A stretch of 64,000 bases of DNA, from the NCBI GenBank assembly GCA_027563935.2, contig CM050449.1, positions 54,081,949-54,145,948 on the forward strand. Direction: 5' to 3'. Positions 1 through 13,168 of the stretch are shown piece by piece. Position numbers and translations under genes: made by a program. Under the pieces are notes generated by a model, which saw nothing but the letters and a program-made list of their open reading frames with translations, was not told where the DNA came from and made no database searches. How positions within the stretch are numbered: the first letter of the stretch is position 1; each line of letters begins with the position of its first letter. Origin of the DNA: Costus lasius. Taxonomy: Eukaryota > Streptophyta > Magnoliopsida > Zingiberales > Costaceae.

Positions 1-2
1 TT

Positions 3-272
3 GGTGTTGTTCCTTCGAGTGCAGATCCTTTGGTTATCTTCTGTGATAACACTGGAGCAATCGCACAAGCAAAGGAACCACGGTCGCACCAGAAGTCCAA
101 GCACATACAGAGAAGGTTTCACTTGATCCGGGAGATCATTGATCGTGGCGAGATCAAAATCTGCAAGGTTCATACAGATGACAATCTGGCTGACCCGCTT
201 ACCAAGCCTCTGGCGCAGCAGAAGCATGAGAAGCACTGTAATAATATGGGTTTGAGATTACTCAACCATTAG
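3..272 (+). CDS. copia polyprotein, C-terminal RNase H fragment (5' truncated by window edge)
   Basis: The reading frame is open from the first bases to the TAG at 270-272. It encodes the last ~90 residues of a copia polyprotein and is almost identical to the C-terminus of the copia C polyprotein. Visible motifs are the RNase H segment CDNTGAIAQAKEPRSHQKSKHI and the downstream VHTDDNLADPLTKPL signature that ends Ty1/copia polyproteins. RNase H removes the RNA strand during reverse transcription in the virus-like particle. Whether the rest of the ORF is intact cannot be judged. The last residues are RLLNH, where copia C has RFLNH. Confidence 0.9.
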   Translation, partial: GVVPSSADPLVIFCDNTGAIAQAKEPRSHQKSKHIQRRFHLIREIIDRGEIKICKVHTDDNLADPLTKPLAQQKHEKHCNNMGLRLLNH

Positions 273-292
273 ATTAAGTGCAAGTGGGAGAT

Positions 293-1975
293 TGTTGGGG
301 TATGCCCTTAAGGCTAATGTTTGAGGCCTTGGGATTCTATGAGTATCATGTATATAAACTCTTATGTTTATAAAGGCAATGGTTGTTATTCAGTATGTTA
401 CATTGTCTGCTGCAATAAGTGTGCTTCTGAATAATGTCTCAATGCTGTTCAGCTAGGCTGACATGCTGTAATGTCCTTAGTCGAGATATCTTGGTGAACA
501 TGAGACAGCCTTGATATGATTGAGACTAATATGTGTTCTAATCTTATAGGATGCTTCGAGCATGGAATAAGATGTAGACTCATGGGTACATTGGATGTAC
601 TGGACAGACCCTACTAGGATATTCAATTGCTTGTCACAATGTGAATAATCCTTGTATGCAACAAGTGGCACATGTCCTCTGACTTGAGATCACTTGTGTT
701 TCTAAATGATGATTGTCATTGTTTTGAGGTAATTCAATATCATTTGAAATATAATGGTTATAGACTATCTTGGATAATGATCATGAGTCAGGTTAGGACA
801 CTAGTGATAGATATAGGATTGCCGTCTCCTTAAGGAGTGTGATGTTCTAAAGGGCCCCCCCCCCCGAATGAGATGATTGAGAAAGTGTATGGCCATACCC
901 AGGTGACTATGTTCATCTGATCTAATCATGCTCATCATATTGGAGCTACAGGCTTGACACGCTTGTCCAATAAGAACATCCAGTGGCAAAGGAAACATGT
1001 ATGCCTAGTGAAGTGGATTAACACTTGTGCTGTGGTTTGGGAGTAGTCTTGGAAGACTCTTTCCTTTATATCGGGAGACAGTGATGTGTTGCTAGATACC
1101 CCTCACTGATCGTGATAACGTAAGTTATCGTTACCGACATTTAAAGGAAACCCTCAGGGTCGCACAATTTGATGATATGGCTTACTTAAGCCTGATCGTG
1201 TGGACTGAATTGTTGAGGTTCAGTTTTAAGGAGTTTAAACTCTGATTGTAAGTGAGATCTGGTCTGATCATGTTTGATTGATTAGGGCTTGAGATCGGTA
1301 AGCTTCGATCGAGAGAGATGATTCTAGATCGGTGAGATCAGGAACATCATGAAATGAACGGTTAGATCTTGAGCCATTTGGTTCAGAGAGATCTAGACCA
1401 TGGGCTGTTTTGGTTTGGTCTTTGGACCGAATTGAATTGAATTGAGTTGGCTTGAACCGGTTCACATATGTGAACGCATGGTTCAAGGCTTAATTGTGTT
1501 TGGGCGGTTTTCTTATGGGTGAGCGCATGGCTTCATGACTTTCCATATTTGGAAGTCATGAAACGCCATCTCTTGAAAACGCCTCAAAGATTATAGCCAA
1601 TTCAATTCATTTTGTCGCCTTGGCTCTTGGAGAGAGTTTCTTCCTTGACGAGAAGGGAGTTCGGCCAAGCATCTCACGACTTCGACACACGACAAGAAAC
1701 TTGGGAGCTTCTTGCTAGCACAAGGAACATCCAAGGAGGTAGCCATCTCTCATCTAGTGTGCGTTTTCTTTGGAGGAGTGCTTATTTGCTCTCTTGCTTC
1801 CAAGCCGCCTCCTTCATCATGGCTATGGTAAAAGATCTTAACTTGATCTTTGCAATATAACCAAGTTAATCATATGTATTCATGCAATCGATCTAGTTGA
1901 AACCCTAGAAATTTTTCATGCGCCCCCTATTAGGGTTTCACCCCCCTTTGCGCTCCCCCTTGAAGGGGACTTTCA
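293..1975 (+). repeat. 3' LTR of copia A
   Basis: Starts TGTTGGGGTATGCCC directly after the polypurine tract AAGTGGGAGA and ends ...GGGGACTTTCA, 1683 bp. It shares the ordered landmarks of all Angela-like LTRs here: the TATA box near the start, the GTACAT/ATGTAC hairpin, a poly-C run at about 853-863, and the three-way-junction element at 1060-1150. Confidence 0.92.
1060..1150 (+). promoter_or_regulatory. predicted three-way-junction RNA element, copia A LTR copy
   Basis: 91 nt with the same pairing as the reference copy at 13864-13954: outer helix TTTCCTTTA/TAAAGGAAA, hairpin CAGTGA/TCACTG with the 18-nt loop, and hairpin GATAAC/GTTATC closed by a GTAA (GNRA) tetraloop. Structure inferred by eye. 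Confidence 0.6.
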
Positions 1976-2830
1976 GAAATATTCTCCTCAATTTATAGAA
2001 CAACTTTGTACTTTTACTTTTTTTGATTTGGGCTTTGATTTGTCTAATTTTGCTTCAATAAAATCAAAAATAGAAGGCAGCGAAAGACTCGGCTTTGTGG
2101 TGGCAGCGACTGTTCCCCCAATTAATATTTTCACACCCCCCTGAAAATTTTAGTTCATTTTTAACGCAGGTGTGAAATCAAAAAATTTTTGAAATTAACT
2201 CTTGAGCTTGAAATTTCGCGCTGATTCTAATCCGGCTATTGATTTTCTCAAATCTATTGAAAATGAGCCCTTTTTTACCTGAAATAATCAATAAATTAAG
2301 TTTAAAAACAAGCAAAAAAGTATAATTATGGCTCAAAAAGATCGAACAATCAATATAAAATTTACTATAAATTTTTTAGTGATCACATTTCCACTAGTAA
2401 TCATTAATCAATTTAAAATTAGTTAAAATTGGCTAAGTAAAATAAATAAATAAATAAATAGAGCCAACAAGTTTATTATTATTTTTATTCCAACAATAGT
2501 TCCTACTAATAGTAAATGTGCAAATAAATCTTGATGTTTTTCAGGTAGAGATGCCAATACTAGTGCATGGATAGCAAAAGTAAGCAGGAGACATTGATGG
2601 TAGGTGCCTGCTATAAAGCTAAGAGAAATATATGGTAGTGGCGCCTACCCTAGAAGGCTTTTCTTAGCAATTTAATTTCGCCAACTCTAGCGAAGATTGC
2701 TTTAATTGGCTAGTTCACTCTACCATAGGGAGGAGATGCCATAGCTTAATATAAATAAGCGGGCAAAAGAGCGATAATCATACAATAGAATTTAATTTAA
2801 AAGAAATTTTTTTGCGCTAAATACTCTTGC
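1976..2830. other. AT-rich sequence between copia A and gypsy 1, no gene seen
   Basis: This stretch has no ORF or domain I can support. It contains long A/T runs and a short TAAA microsatellite near 2440-2460. It is the target DNA into which gypsy 1 inserted; the last five bases (CTTGC, 2826-2830) are one copy of that TSD. Confidence 0.6.
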
Positions 2831-4709
2831 TGTCACGCCCCGGCGGGAAGCCGACTATTTCTAGCTCAGGGTTCCCTTGGGAGTAACAATATTGATAGGA
2901 ACCAAAAAACTACAAGAATCACATATCCTTTATTAAATTGAACAATCTAAATTTGACATTAACAGTTTTATAACACAATCTCTAAAAACATACTTTTCAA
3001 TTTGTAAACAAATCAACTGAAATAAAAATACAAAAGACAAACTATCTCAACTTGGGCTGGTATATAGCTATCTATCAACTCTATCCCTCCTAGAAGCCAA
3101 CTCTGTACCTGGAAGAGAAACAAAGGGAGTTAGCAGAAATGCTAAGTAGGAATCAACAAACATGGTGAGGGAATCAAATAACATGATATCCAAAGACAGA
3201 AACAACGATATACAAATAATATACGAATGTCGTGCGAATCATCAAGCTGGCCAACATTTCTCACTTAAGAGCCGCACTCATTTTCAGAGTGTTTCCATTG
3301 TTGCTCATGCAATGGAATGACTGTCTTAAATAGCCCGGAGTGTTTGCGTCCAACACTGACATCCGTAGTATTGTCCTCAAGACAACTGGCGGTGCCGTAC
3401 CGGCATCTCAGATAGTCTGATGCGCGTCGGAACTATAACTCAGATAAACAGGCCACTGGAGAATAAATCATCCAGGTCAGAGGTCAATATATATCACGAC
3501 TTTATCATCACATATTTACAACGATTCCACATACTTATAGGTCAATATCTCAGATACACAATTGTTCAACCAGGCTCATAAGCCAATATATCAGATATCT
3601 CAAAACAAGTTTGTTAACCATTCATATGGAAACAGAATATGACCAAATAATCAAGATAATTGAGTTCAACAGGAATTTCAGAAACAAACCAAGCAGATGA
3701 AGCAATCAGATATCAGTGTCAATTAATTCTATCATATGCATCATATATCAAGTCAAAGGATTAAGTAGCAAATCCTATTATTAACACTGTAAGAAAGGAA
3801 TAGGGTAAGATTCCTACCTCGAATACCGATATTCTTAATCCCTCTGAAATCACAGTATCTTCCTGAACAATTCCACTGAATAATTTAAATAAACCTCTGT
3901 TATTATTCATCATATGTATCAATCTATAACTATACCCTCAACCCTTGATTTCCTATTTAAATAAATTTTATCCCAAATTAATTATCATGCAATTCCCCCC
4001 CCCCCCCCAAAATAACAATTATATAAATTAAATTAGGTTTTCCCTTATTTATTCTTTGGAACAGAATTTAGAATACTTAATAAATAATTAAAAATAAATA
4101 AAAACAAACCACACTTACCTTCTGCTGTAGAGCTCGACGCGGACGAATGATCAAATCGTTCGTTCGTTCGATCGGCGGGGAAGGCCACCGGCGCTCACCG
4201 GGGAAAGCTAGCCTTCGGAAGGAGGAACAGGCTGTCGGCGAGAGGGGAGGAACGGAAATGCAGCCACGTCTGCCGCTGCGCACAGGCGTAGCAGCCGCTG
4301 CACGCTGGAAGCCGGAAGAAGCCACCGCCTCAAGGAGTGGAAGCAGCCGCTAAGGGAGAGGAGCTGCCGCTGGAAGAAGGAGGAGTCACTGGCGGTGGGA
4401 GAAGAAGGGGTGGAGGCAGCGTTCGCTGCAAAACTTGTCGTCTGTAGGATTCAAAAGATGCCGCCGCCGGGAAAAATAGGGTCACAATCGCCACAGGACC
4501 TCGCTGCTCGGCGCCGGAAGAAGAGGAAGAGTCACAGCAGGAAGAAGGAGAGGCCGCCGGATGTAGGAACGCGCCTCCGCCGCACGAGTCCGGAGCAGAA
4601 CAGAGCAGCTGCCGAATCTTTGTCTGCGCCCGAACAGAGCCGACCTGCTGCCAGGATCTGCTCGCATGCGGATGCTTGCTTGAAGGATCAGCGCCGATTG
4701 GAGGGGAAG
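2831..4709 (-). repeat. 3' LTR of gypsy 1, first segment (continues at 22499-22792)
   Basis: Matches 26281-28692 over its length, apart from a 223-bp tandem duplication present only in that copy. It is interrupted after 4709 by copia B, with TSD GGAAG at 4705-4709 and 22494-22498. It includes a 13-base C run at about 3996-4009 and a GC-rich part after about 4130. Small ORFs in the GC-rich part are low-complexity and also occur in the other LTR; I do not regard them as genes. Confidence 0.9.
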
Positions 4710-6370
4710 TGAAAGGTCCCCTAATTCAAGGGGAGGGGTGAAACCCTAATATAAGGCGCATATAACAAATTTCGAGCGGAAGCAAGGGTTTCTTTTTCCA
4801 TCTTTTGCATGCCATATGATCAACATATATAAATGCTTGTATAGATCGATAGAGATCATACCATAGCCATGAGGAAGATGGCGACTTGGAAGAGAAAGAT
4901 GCAAGCGCTTCTTCTCCAAAGGTGCCGCACACAAGAAGAGAGGTGGCTCCTTCTTGGTGATCTTTGTGCTAGCAAAGATCTTCAAGTGCCCTTGTCGTGT
5001 GTAGAAGATTGAGATCTCTCTTGCTTGGCCGAGTAACCTCCTTGGCGTGAAGACTCTATCTCTCTTCGAGAGAGGAGACGTCGAGAGGAGATGATAGGCG
5101 ACGTGAGAAACGTTCCATTTGAACGTTAAGACATGGCTTCTAAAAATAGTAAGCCTTAATGTCTCAAGCGGTTATGCGTTCACTTCAAAGTGAACCAAGC
5201 GCTTATCTCACTCCCTTTTGAACCATGCGCTCATACATGAGCCGGTTCAATTGAATTTTGGTCCAAGACCAAATTAAATCAGCCCAAGCGATTTGGTCTA
5301 GACCATAGTAAACCCTAAGGTTCCAGATCTAACCGTTCATCTCTGAATGCTCTTGATCTCACCGATCTAGCATCAAATCTCTCGATCGAAGCTTACCGAT
5401 CTCAAGCCCTAATCAATCAAACATGATCAGACCAGATCTCACTTACAATCAGAGTCTAAATCCCTTTAAACTGAACCCAAACAATTCAGTCCACACGATC
5501 TGACTTAAGTAAGCCATATCATCAAATTGTGCGACCCTGAGGGTTTCCTTTAAATGTCGGTAACAATAACTTACGTTATCACGATCAGTGAGGGGTATCT
5601 AGCAACACATCACTGTCTCCCGATATAAAGGAAAGAGTCTTCCAAGACTACACCCAAACCACAGCACAAGTGTGAATCCACTTCACTAGGCATACATGTT
5701 TCCTTTGCCACTGGATGTTCTTATTGGACAAGCGTGTCAAGCTTGTAACTCCAATATGATGAGCATGATTAGATCAGATGAACATAGTCACCTGGGTATG
5801 GCCATACACTTTCTCAATCATCTCATCCAGGGGGGCCCCTTTAGAACATCACACTCCAATCAAGGAGACGGCAATCCTATATCTATCACTAGTGTCCTAA
5901 CCTGACTCATGATCATTATCCAAGATAGTCTATAACCATTATGTTTCAAATGATATTGAACTACCTCAAAACAATGACAATCATCATTTAGAAACACAAG
6001 TGATCTCAAGTCAGAGGACATGTGCCACTTGTTGCAAACAAGGATTATTCACATTGTGACAAGCAATTGAATATCCTAGTAGGGTCTGTCCAGTACATCC
6101 AATGTACCCATGAGTCTACATCTTATTCCATGCTTGAAGCATCCTACAAGATTAGAACACATATTAGTCTCAATCATATCAAGGCTGTCTCATGTTCACC
6201 AAGATATATCGACTAAGGACATTACAGCATGTCAGCCAAGCTGAACAGCATTGAGACATTATTCAGAAGCACACTTATTGCAGCAGACAATGTAACAATC
6301 TGAATAACAACCATTGCCTTTATAAACTTAGAGTTTATACATGATACTGATAGAGTCCCAAGGCCTCAAA
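4710..6370 (-). repeat. 3' LTR of copia B (lacks its first 27 bp)
   Basis: 1661 bp. With the missing 27 bp it would be 1688 bp, exactly the reassembled length of the other LTR (11607-13093 plus 22293-22493). Truncation is at 6370, where the deletion junction begins. The copy of the RNA element is at 5544-5634 (minus); there its GATAAC/GTTATC helix has become GATAAC/GTTATT, a change that keeps a G-U pair. Confidence 0.93.
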
Positions 6371-6390
6371 ATGTTTATACATGATACATG
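6371..6390. other. deletion junction with templated filler DNA
   Basis: Between the truncated LTR (to 6370) and the pol sequence (from 6391) lie 20 bp found in neither neighbour at this place in intact copies. Fifteen of them (6373-6387, GTTTATACATGATAC) repeat 6333-6347 exactly, 40 bp away. This is typical of error-prone end joining with local template copying. Confidence 0.75.
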
Positions 6391-9300
6391 ATACTGAGTT
6401 CTTCCTGACCTCCATATATCAAGAACATATCTTTGGTCCTCCGAAGATATTTCAAAATGTTCTTGACTGCAATCCAGTGCGCCTGACCTGGATTACTTTG
6501 GAATCGACTGGTCACGCTTAACCCGTAAGCGACGTCTGGGCGAGTACACAACATCGCATACATAATGGATCCAATAGCCGAAGCATAAGGCGTATTGTCC
6601 ATTTCATCTTTCTCAGTCTGTGTTTGTGGACACTGACTCTTTGAAAGATTCAGACCATGTCTGACTGGAAGATATCCTCTTTTAGAATTCTCTAAATGGA
6701 ATCTCTCCAGGACTTTATCGATGTAAGTACTCTGGCACAGCCCGTGAAGCCTCTTAGATCTATCCCTGTAGATCTTCACACCTAATACATAGGCTGCTTC
6801 TCCTAAATCTTTCATCTGGAAACATTTTCTTAACCATGCTTTAACAGCATGCAGTTCAGGAATATCGTTTCCAATGATTAAGATATCATCGACGTAGAGG
6901 ACTAGGAAAGTAATCACGCTCCCACTAAACCTCTTATATACACACGGGTCATCTTCATTCTTGATGAAACCAAATTCACAGATTGATTCATCAAAACGAA
7001 TATTCTAGCTTCTTGATGCTTGTTTAAGTCCATAAATGGACTTCTTTAACTTGCATATTTTATGACGATCTGATGGATTGGTGAAACCTTCAGGTTGTGT
7101 CATATACACATCCTCATCCAGTTTTCCATTAAGGAAAGCAGTCTTCACATCCATTTGCCAGATCTCATAATCGTAATATGCTGCTATCGCAAGAATAATC
7201 CGAATAGACTTGAACATGGCTACAGGAGAGAAAGTTTCATCATAATCGATCCCGTAGATTTGTTTGAAACCTTTCGCAACTAGCCTGCCTTTATAGGTAA
7301 CCACGTTACCATCCATGTCAATCTTCTTCTTGAAGATCCATTTACAGCCAATAGGGATTACTCCCGGAGGCGGATCAACCAAATCCCAGACTTGGTTATC
7401 TGACATGGAGTCCATTTCGGCTCGCATAGCTTCAAGCCATCTAGCTGATTCCGGTCCACTGACCGCATCCGCATAAGTGAGGGGTTCATCATGATCAATG
7501 ATGTAGACTCCATCATAGCGCTCAGGCTGTCGACGGATCCTTCCCGATCTTCGCGGTTCCCGTGATATCTGAGCCTCAGGTTGTTCAATAACCTGTTCTA
7601 CTGGCTCAGGCTCATCCAACTGTGCTTGACTACTTTGTCCTTCCTATGGATTCTCATCCAACTTTATTTCTCTCCCACTGGCTTCTTGCAGAAGAAACTC
7701 CTTCTCAAGAAAAATGGCCGTCCGAGCAACAAATACCTTGTTCTCTTTGGGATCGTAGAAATAATAACCCTTAGTTTCCTTAGGGTAACCGACAAAGATG
7801 CATTTATCAGATCTGCTCTCCAGTTTCCCAGAGGCGAGCTTTTTGACATAAGCCTCGCAACCCCAGATCTTGATAAATGTCAAGCTCGGCTGTTTCCCAT
7901 ACCATAACTCATATGGAGTCTTTGAAACTGCCTTGGATGGCACTCGGTTTAGTACTTTTGCAGCTGTTTCCAGTGCAAATCCCCAAAAGGAGTAAGGTAG
8001 AGTAGCCTGACTCATCATCGAACGAACCATATCCAGTAAGGTTCTATTTCTCCTCTCGGACACACCATTCCATTGCGGTGTTCCTGGCGGAGTGAGCTGT
8101 GAGATAATCCCACACTCCTTCAGATAGTCAGTAAACTCTCGACTTAGGTATTCTCCACCTCGATCAGAATGAAGTGCCTTGATATTTCGGCCTAGCTGAT
8201 TCTGTACTTCATTCTTGAACTCTTTGAACTTGTCAAAAGATTCACTCTTATGTCTCATTAGATAGACATACCCATATCTACTGAAATCATCAGTAAAGGT
8301 AATGAAGTATGAATAGCCACCTCTGGCATGTTTACTAAATGGCCCACACACATCACTATGTATAAGGTCAAGTAAACCTGAAGCCCTTTGACCTTTGTGA
8401 GGAAAAGGAGCCTTCGTCATTTTACCCATTAAAAAAGCTTTGCATGTATCAATCTCCTCACAGGAGAATGATCCCAGCAGTCCATGGTCATGCAACCGCT
8501 TAATGCGCTTCTTGTTAATATGGCCTAAACGACTATGCCATAACAAGGTGCTGTCATCAGCATACTTGGCTTTCTTATTATCAATCTTTTGTATAGAACA
8601 TTCCATGTCCAACATGAATAACCCATTGTTAATTGACCCAGTAGCATAAACAATATTATCAAGAGAAAGATAACACTTTGAAGTCTTGCATTCAAAGGAA
8701 AACCCTTTCCTGACAAGAGCAGGAATAGAGATAATATTCTTGGTAATGCTAGGTACAAAATAACAATTGTTTAGTTCTAATACAAGTCCAGATGGTAATG
8801 AGATGTGATATTCCCCTACAGCAACAGCAGCAACCCGTGCCCCGTTTCCAACTCATAGGTCCACCTCATGCTGTCCCACCTGTCTTCTTCTCTTGAGTTC
8901 CTATACATTTGAACAAATGTGAACTCCACATGCAGTGTCCAACACCCATGAAATAGAAGAAGAAGATATCATGACTTCAGTCACAAAAATACCTGAGCCA
9001 GATGTGATGCTTCCCTTCTTGTCTCCTTGGAGCGCTTTACAGTCCTTTTTCCAGTGACCCAGCTGGCCACAATGGAAACATCTGTATTCCTTCGACCGCT
9101 TAACCTTTTGTTTCAGAGCCTTGTTGTAGTTTTTGACAGGGGCTTTGCCCTTCTTCCCCTTCTTCTTGTTCCTGGAAGGGAACATCAAGACAGAGGTTGA
9201 AGGCTTTCCCTTTAGAGTTTCCTCTGTAGTCAAGAGCATATTCAGCAACTCTGCCGGAGTGCAGTCGATCTTGTTCATATTAAAATTAATAATGAACGGA

Positions 9301-9797
9301 TCGAAAGAGGCCGGGAGGGACTGCAGAATAATGTCTACAGCAAGCTCCTGATTGATGGTATGCCCCAGTTTCTCTAGAGCCTCTTTGTGCCCTATCATCT
9401 TGAGCACATGAGCTCCCACTGGACTCCCTTCAGTCAGTTTGCTCTGAAAGAAAAGCTTGGTCAAATTATAGCGTTCAGTCCTCGCCTGTGCAGCATATAG
9501 CATCTTGAGGTTTGCTATAATTTCTATAGCAGACATATCCTCATGCTGACGCTGCAGCTGTGGCGTCATAGACGCTAGCATCAGGCAAGCGACATCAATG
9601 CTATCATTGACATGCTTTTCATAGGCATCCCGAACCGCCCTTGCGGCGTTCGGAGCGGGTTGAGGCGGTATAGCCGTCTCGAGGACATACAGTTTCCTCT
9701 CAGCCTTAAGAACAATCTTAAGGTGTCCGTACCAGTCAGAGAAGTTTGGCCCAGCAAACTTCTCCCTTTCCAGTAGGGATCGCACATTGAAGCTCAT
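6391..9797 (-). pseudogene. copia B gag-pol polyprotein, four nonsense mutations and 3' deletion
   Basis: The minus-strand frame from the ATG at 9795-9797 follows the copia C polyprotein residue by residue without a frameshift. It contains gag, zinc knuckle CFHCGQLGHWKKDC, protease motif DTACG, the GAG-pre-integrase HSRLGH, an integrase D-D-E core and the YVDD reverse-transcriptase box. Four in-frame stops replace residues present in C: CAG>TAG (8901-8903), CGA>TGA (8853-8855), GAG>TAG (7644-7646) and TGG>TAG (7005-7007). Three of the four are C>T or G>A changes, as expected from deamination of methylated cytosine. The RNase H domain is deleted beyond GGQEELS. Confidence 0.95.
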
Positions 9798-11592
9798 GGT
9801 GTTCGTTGCTGCAGGAATCTACAACAATGCAAGAACAGCAAGGTCAGTATCAATGTTTAGAATCAATCCAGGACTTAAGAATGATTCTTTTCTCACTATT
9901 TTATCTGACTGAAAAATCCATAAAAATAGTCCGAAAGAGTAACACTCTTTTAGTGAGATGGGATCCAGATTTCATACTTGGTCTCCGCGTCCCGCTCAGG
10001 CGAGATAAGATGCACAGAGAGTACAAGCACTAATTTCTGGTAGGCAGTCCCTGCCAATCGCCAACCCGTGCGATTCCCCTTCATCTGGGCAATCCAGCCG
10101 ACTGTGCCAACTGAGTTGGTACAACACAGTCTCTGATCCCACAGATGGCTGCCTCCATATAGCTAACATATGCTCAGTATGTAGCCTACATGGTCAAGCT
10201 GACCTGACCTACTCCCTGGACCACCACGTGCTATGGTGAGCAACGAGAAGCGATAAATCCCTTCTCTGTAACACGCAGGTGAAATCACACACCGTCTGAA
10301 GATAGATGGGCATGCCCACTGAGTGGGTACAACACGGCCCCAACGATAGTCAGAACAGTGAGGTTTCGCGTCAGAAGGCTTACGCGCTTGATATTTTAAC
10401 GGTCTTTTATCTTCTTAACTATCATGGAAACCCTATGGTGATAGCAGAAGATTAAATCATGAAATTCTAATTATATAAACAATAAATAGAAAGCATGCTG
10501 ATCTTATGTGGTAAAAGCCCATTAACCCTAAGTAAGACCTTAATTTAACTTAAGTCTTCACTTGAGCTCTCCATGGGTCTTTTGCATCTCATCTGGCCCA
10601 ACCCAGGGCCCAAGCGCCCACTACAGCTCAGGTGCGCCCACCAGGTAAATGCGCCTGTCATAGGGTCGAACCCTAGACCTCCCACCTGGTCAAGCCTCTA
10701 GCTGCATGCGCCTCTGCCAAGTGTGCTCTGTGCTCTTGTCTGATTAAAAGTACATTTTAATCTATCTAGACAAGATTGACACGCAGGTCAATTACACAAT
10801 AAATTAATTAAAATGTGATGCGCAGATCACAAATATAATAATTTACATTTTTAATCCAGGCACGCAGGCCCCAGCACAGCACACATTAACACGGGCAGCC
10901 CACATAAGATTAAATAAACAAGCATATGCTTACAATCAACATGTGATCCAATAAGAAAATAAAATTTTGAAAAACCCCATTGGCATCAATTTTATTTGTC
11001 TTATGTGCCCTACTACCTTACAACGGTCCATTAATAGGGATCCACTCATCATGTCTAGTCAGATCCACTGCCCTTGCATGCACCAAGTCCTAACTGACTT
11101 GAATCGACCAAATGGTCAACCATGCATGCGCCAAGGGCTGAACGTCCTCATGAGTTCTGGCAAGCGGGTGTGACCCCGGGCCTAACTCATGTGCGTTCAC
11201 TTGTTGTCTCAACTAGACATCGCTACACGCCTGTCTGTAGTCGACCTATAGCCACCTCGTGCTAGCGCATAGGTGCCATCTGGTCGACCCATCTAGGCTG
11301 TCAGATGGTCTGATCAGACTGGTTGGATCCTACCTAGAGGATGACTTCAACCCCATCAACCCGTCTAAGGGTTTACAGTAGGCGCATCTTAGATCTAAGT
11401 TAGGCGCGCAAGTTAAGTGTTTAACAAACCGAAAACAATAACAAGTCCCAACATCATTGTACATGCGCAACTATAAGATAAACATACATGTCATCTTGTC
11501 GCATGATGAAACTATTAGATCTAAGTATTTGCGCAAGCATGGATAAAACATGAAGATCAAACATAGCAATCATATTAACATGCAAATAACCT
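9798..11592 (-). other. copia B untranslated leader between primer site and gag
   Basis: About 1.8 kb, colinear with the leader of copia C (14841-16649) in reverse complement. No ORF in it is conserved in a way that suggests a protein. It is expected to be transcribed as part of the 5' untranslated leader. Confidence 0.75.
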
Positions 11593-11604
11593 GCTCTGAT
11601 ACCA
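11593..11604 (-). other. primer binding site of copia B (tRNA-iMet)
   Basis: Minus-strand TGGTATCAGAGC, complementary to the 3' end of plant initiator-methionine tRNA. It is separated from the 5' LTR (from 11607) by the dinucleotide AT, the same spacing as in copia C. Confidence 0.93.
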
Positions 11605-11606
11605 AT

Positions 11607-13093
11607 TGAAAGGTCCCCTAATTCAAGGGGAGGGGCGAAACCCTAATATAAGGCGGATATAACAAATTTCGAGCGGAAGCAAGGGTTTCTTTTTCCATCT
11701 TTTGCATGCCATATGATCAACATATATAAATGCTTGTATAGATCGATAGAGATCATACCATAGCCATGAGGAAGATGGCGACTTGGAAGAGAAAGATGCA
11801 AGCGCTTCTTCTCCAAAGGTGCCGCACACAAGAAGAGAGGTGGCTCCTTCTTGGTGATCTTTGTGCTAGCAAAGATCTTCAAGTGCCCTTGTCGTGTGTA
11901 GAAGATTGAGATCTCTCTTGCTTGGCCGAGTAACCTCCTTGGCGTGAAGACTCTATCTCTCTTCGAGAGAGGAGACGTCGAGAGGAGATGATAGGCGACG
12001 TGAGAAACGTTCCATTTGAACGTTAAGACATGGCTTCTAAAAATAGTAAGCCTTAATGTCTCAAGCGGTTATGCGTTCACTTCAAAGTGAACCAAGCGCT
12101 TATCTCACTCCCTTTTGAACCATGCGCTCATACATGAGCCGGTTCAATTGAATTTTGGTCCAAGACCAAATTAAATCAGCCCAAGCGATTTGGTCTAGAC
12201 CATAGTAAACCCTAAGGTTCCAGATCTAACCGTTCATCTCTGAATGCTCTTGATCTCACCGATCTAGCATCAAATCTCTCGATCGAAGCTTACCGATCTC
12301 AAGCCCTAATCAATCAAACATGATCAGACCAGATCTCACTTACAATCAGAGTCTAAATCCCTTTAAACTGAACCCAAACAATTCAGTCCACACGATCTGA
12401 CTTAAGTAAGCCATATCATCAAATTGTGCGACCCTGAGGGTTTCCTTTAAATGTCGGTAACGATAACTTACGTTATCACGATCAGTGAGGGGTATCTAGC
12501 AACACATCACTGTCTCCCGATATAAAGGAAAGAGTCTTCCAAGACTACACCCAAACCACAGCACAAGTGTGAATCCACTTCACTAGGCATACATGTTTCC
12601 TTTGCCACTGAATGTTCTTATTGGACAAGCGTGTCAAGCTTGTAACTCCAATATGATGAGCATGATTAGATCAGATGAACATAGTCACCTGGGTATGGCC
12701 ATACACTTTCTCAATCATCTCATCCAGGGGGGCCCCTTTAGAACATCACACTCCAATCAAGGAGACGGCAATCCTATATCTATCACTAGTGTCCTAACCT
12801 GACTCATGATCATTATCCAAGATAGTCTATAACCATTATGTTTCAAATGATATTGAACTACCTCAAAACAATGACAATCATCATTTAGAAACACAAGTGA
12901 TCTCAAGTCAGAGGACATGTGCCACTTGTTGCAAACAAGGATTATTCACATTGTGACAAGCAATTGAATATCCTAGTAGGGTCTGTCCAGTACATCCAAT
13001 GTACCCATGAGTCTACATCTTATTCCATGCTTGAAGCATCCTACAAGATTAGAACACATATTAGTCTCAATCATATCAAGGCTGTCTCATGTT
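11607..13093 (-). repeat. 5' LTR of copia B, first segment (continues at 22293-22493)
   Basis: Nearly identical to 4710-6370. Copia C is inserted after ATGTT (13089-13093), and the rest of this LTR resumes at 22293. RNA-element copy at 12441-12531 (minus). Confidence 0.93.
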
Positions 13094-13168
13094 TGTTGGG
13101 GTATGCCCTTAAGGCTAATGTTTGAGGCCTTGGGATTGTAAAAGTATCATGTAATAAACTCTTATGTT

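Larger units (their letters stand above)
1..1975 (+). mobile_element. Ty1/copia (Angela-like) retrotransposon A, 3' end only
   Basis: The window opens inside the RNase H domain of a copia polyprotein. It is followed by a stop, a polypurine tract and a complete 3' LTR of the same family as copia C. The 5' part lies outside the window. The five bases after the LTR (GAAAT, 1976-1980) should be one copy of the target-site duplication, but the partner copy is not visible. The family assignment rests on near-identity with the intact polyprotein and LTRs of copia C. Confidence 0.93.

Noticed and set aside
4147..4712. Plus-strand ORFs in the gypsy 1 LTR
   Set aside because: Repeated in the other LTR copy (27969-28328) with different breaks; basic low-complexity peptides without motifs.
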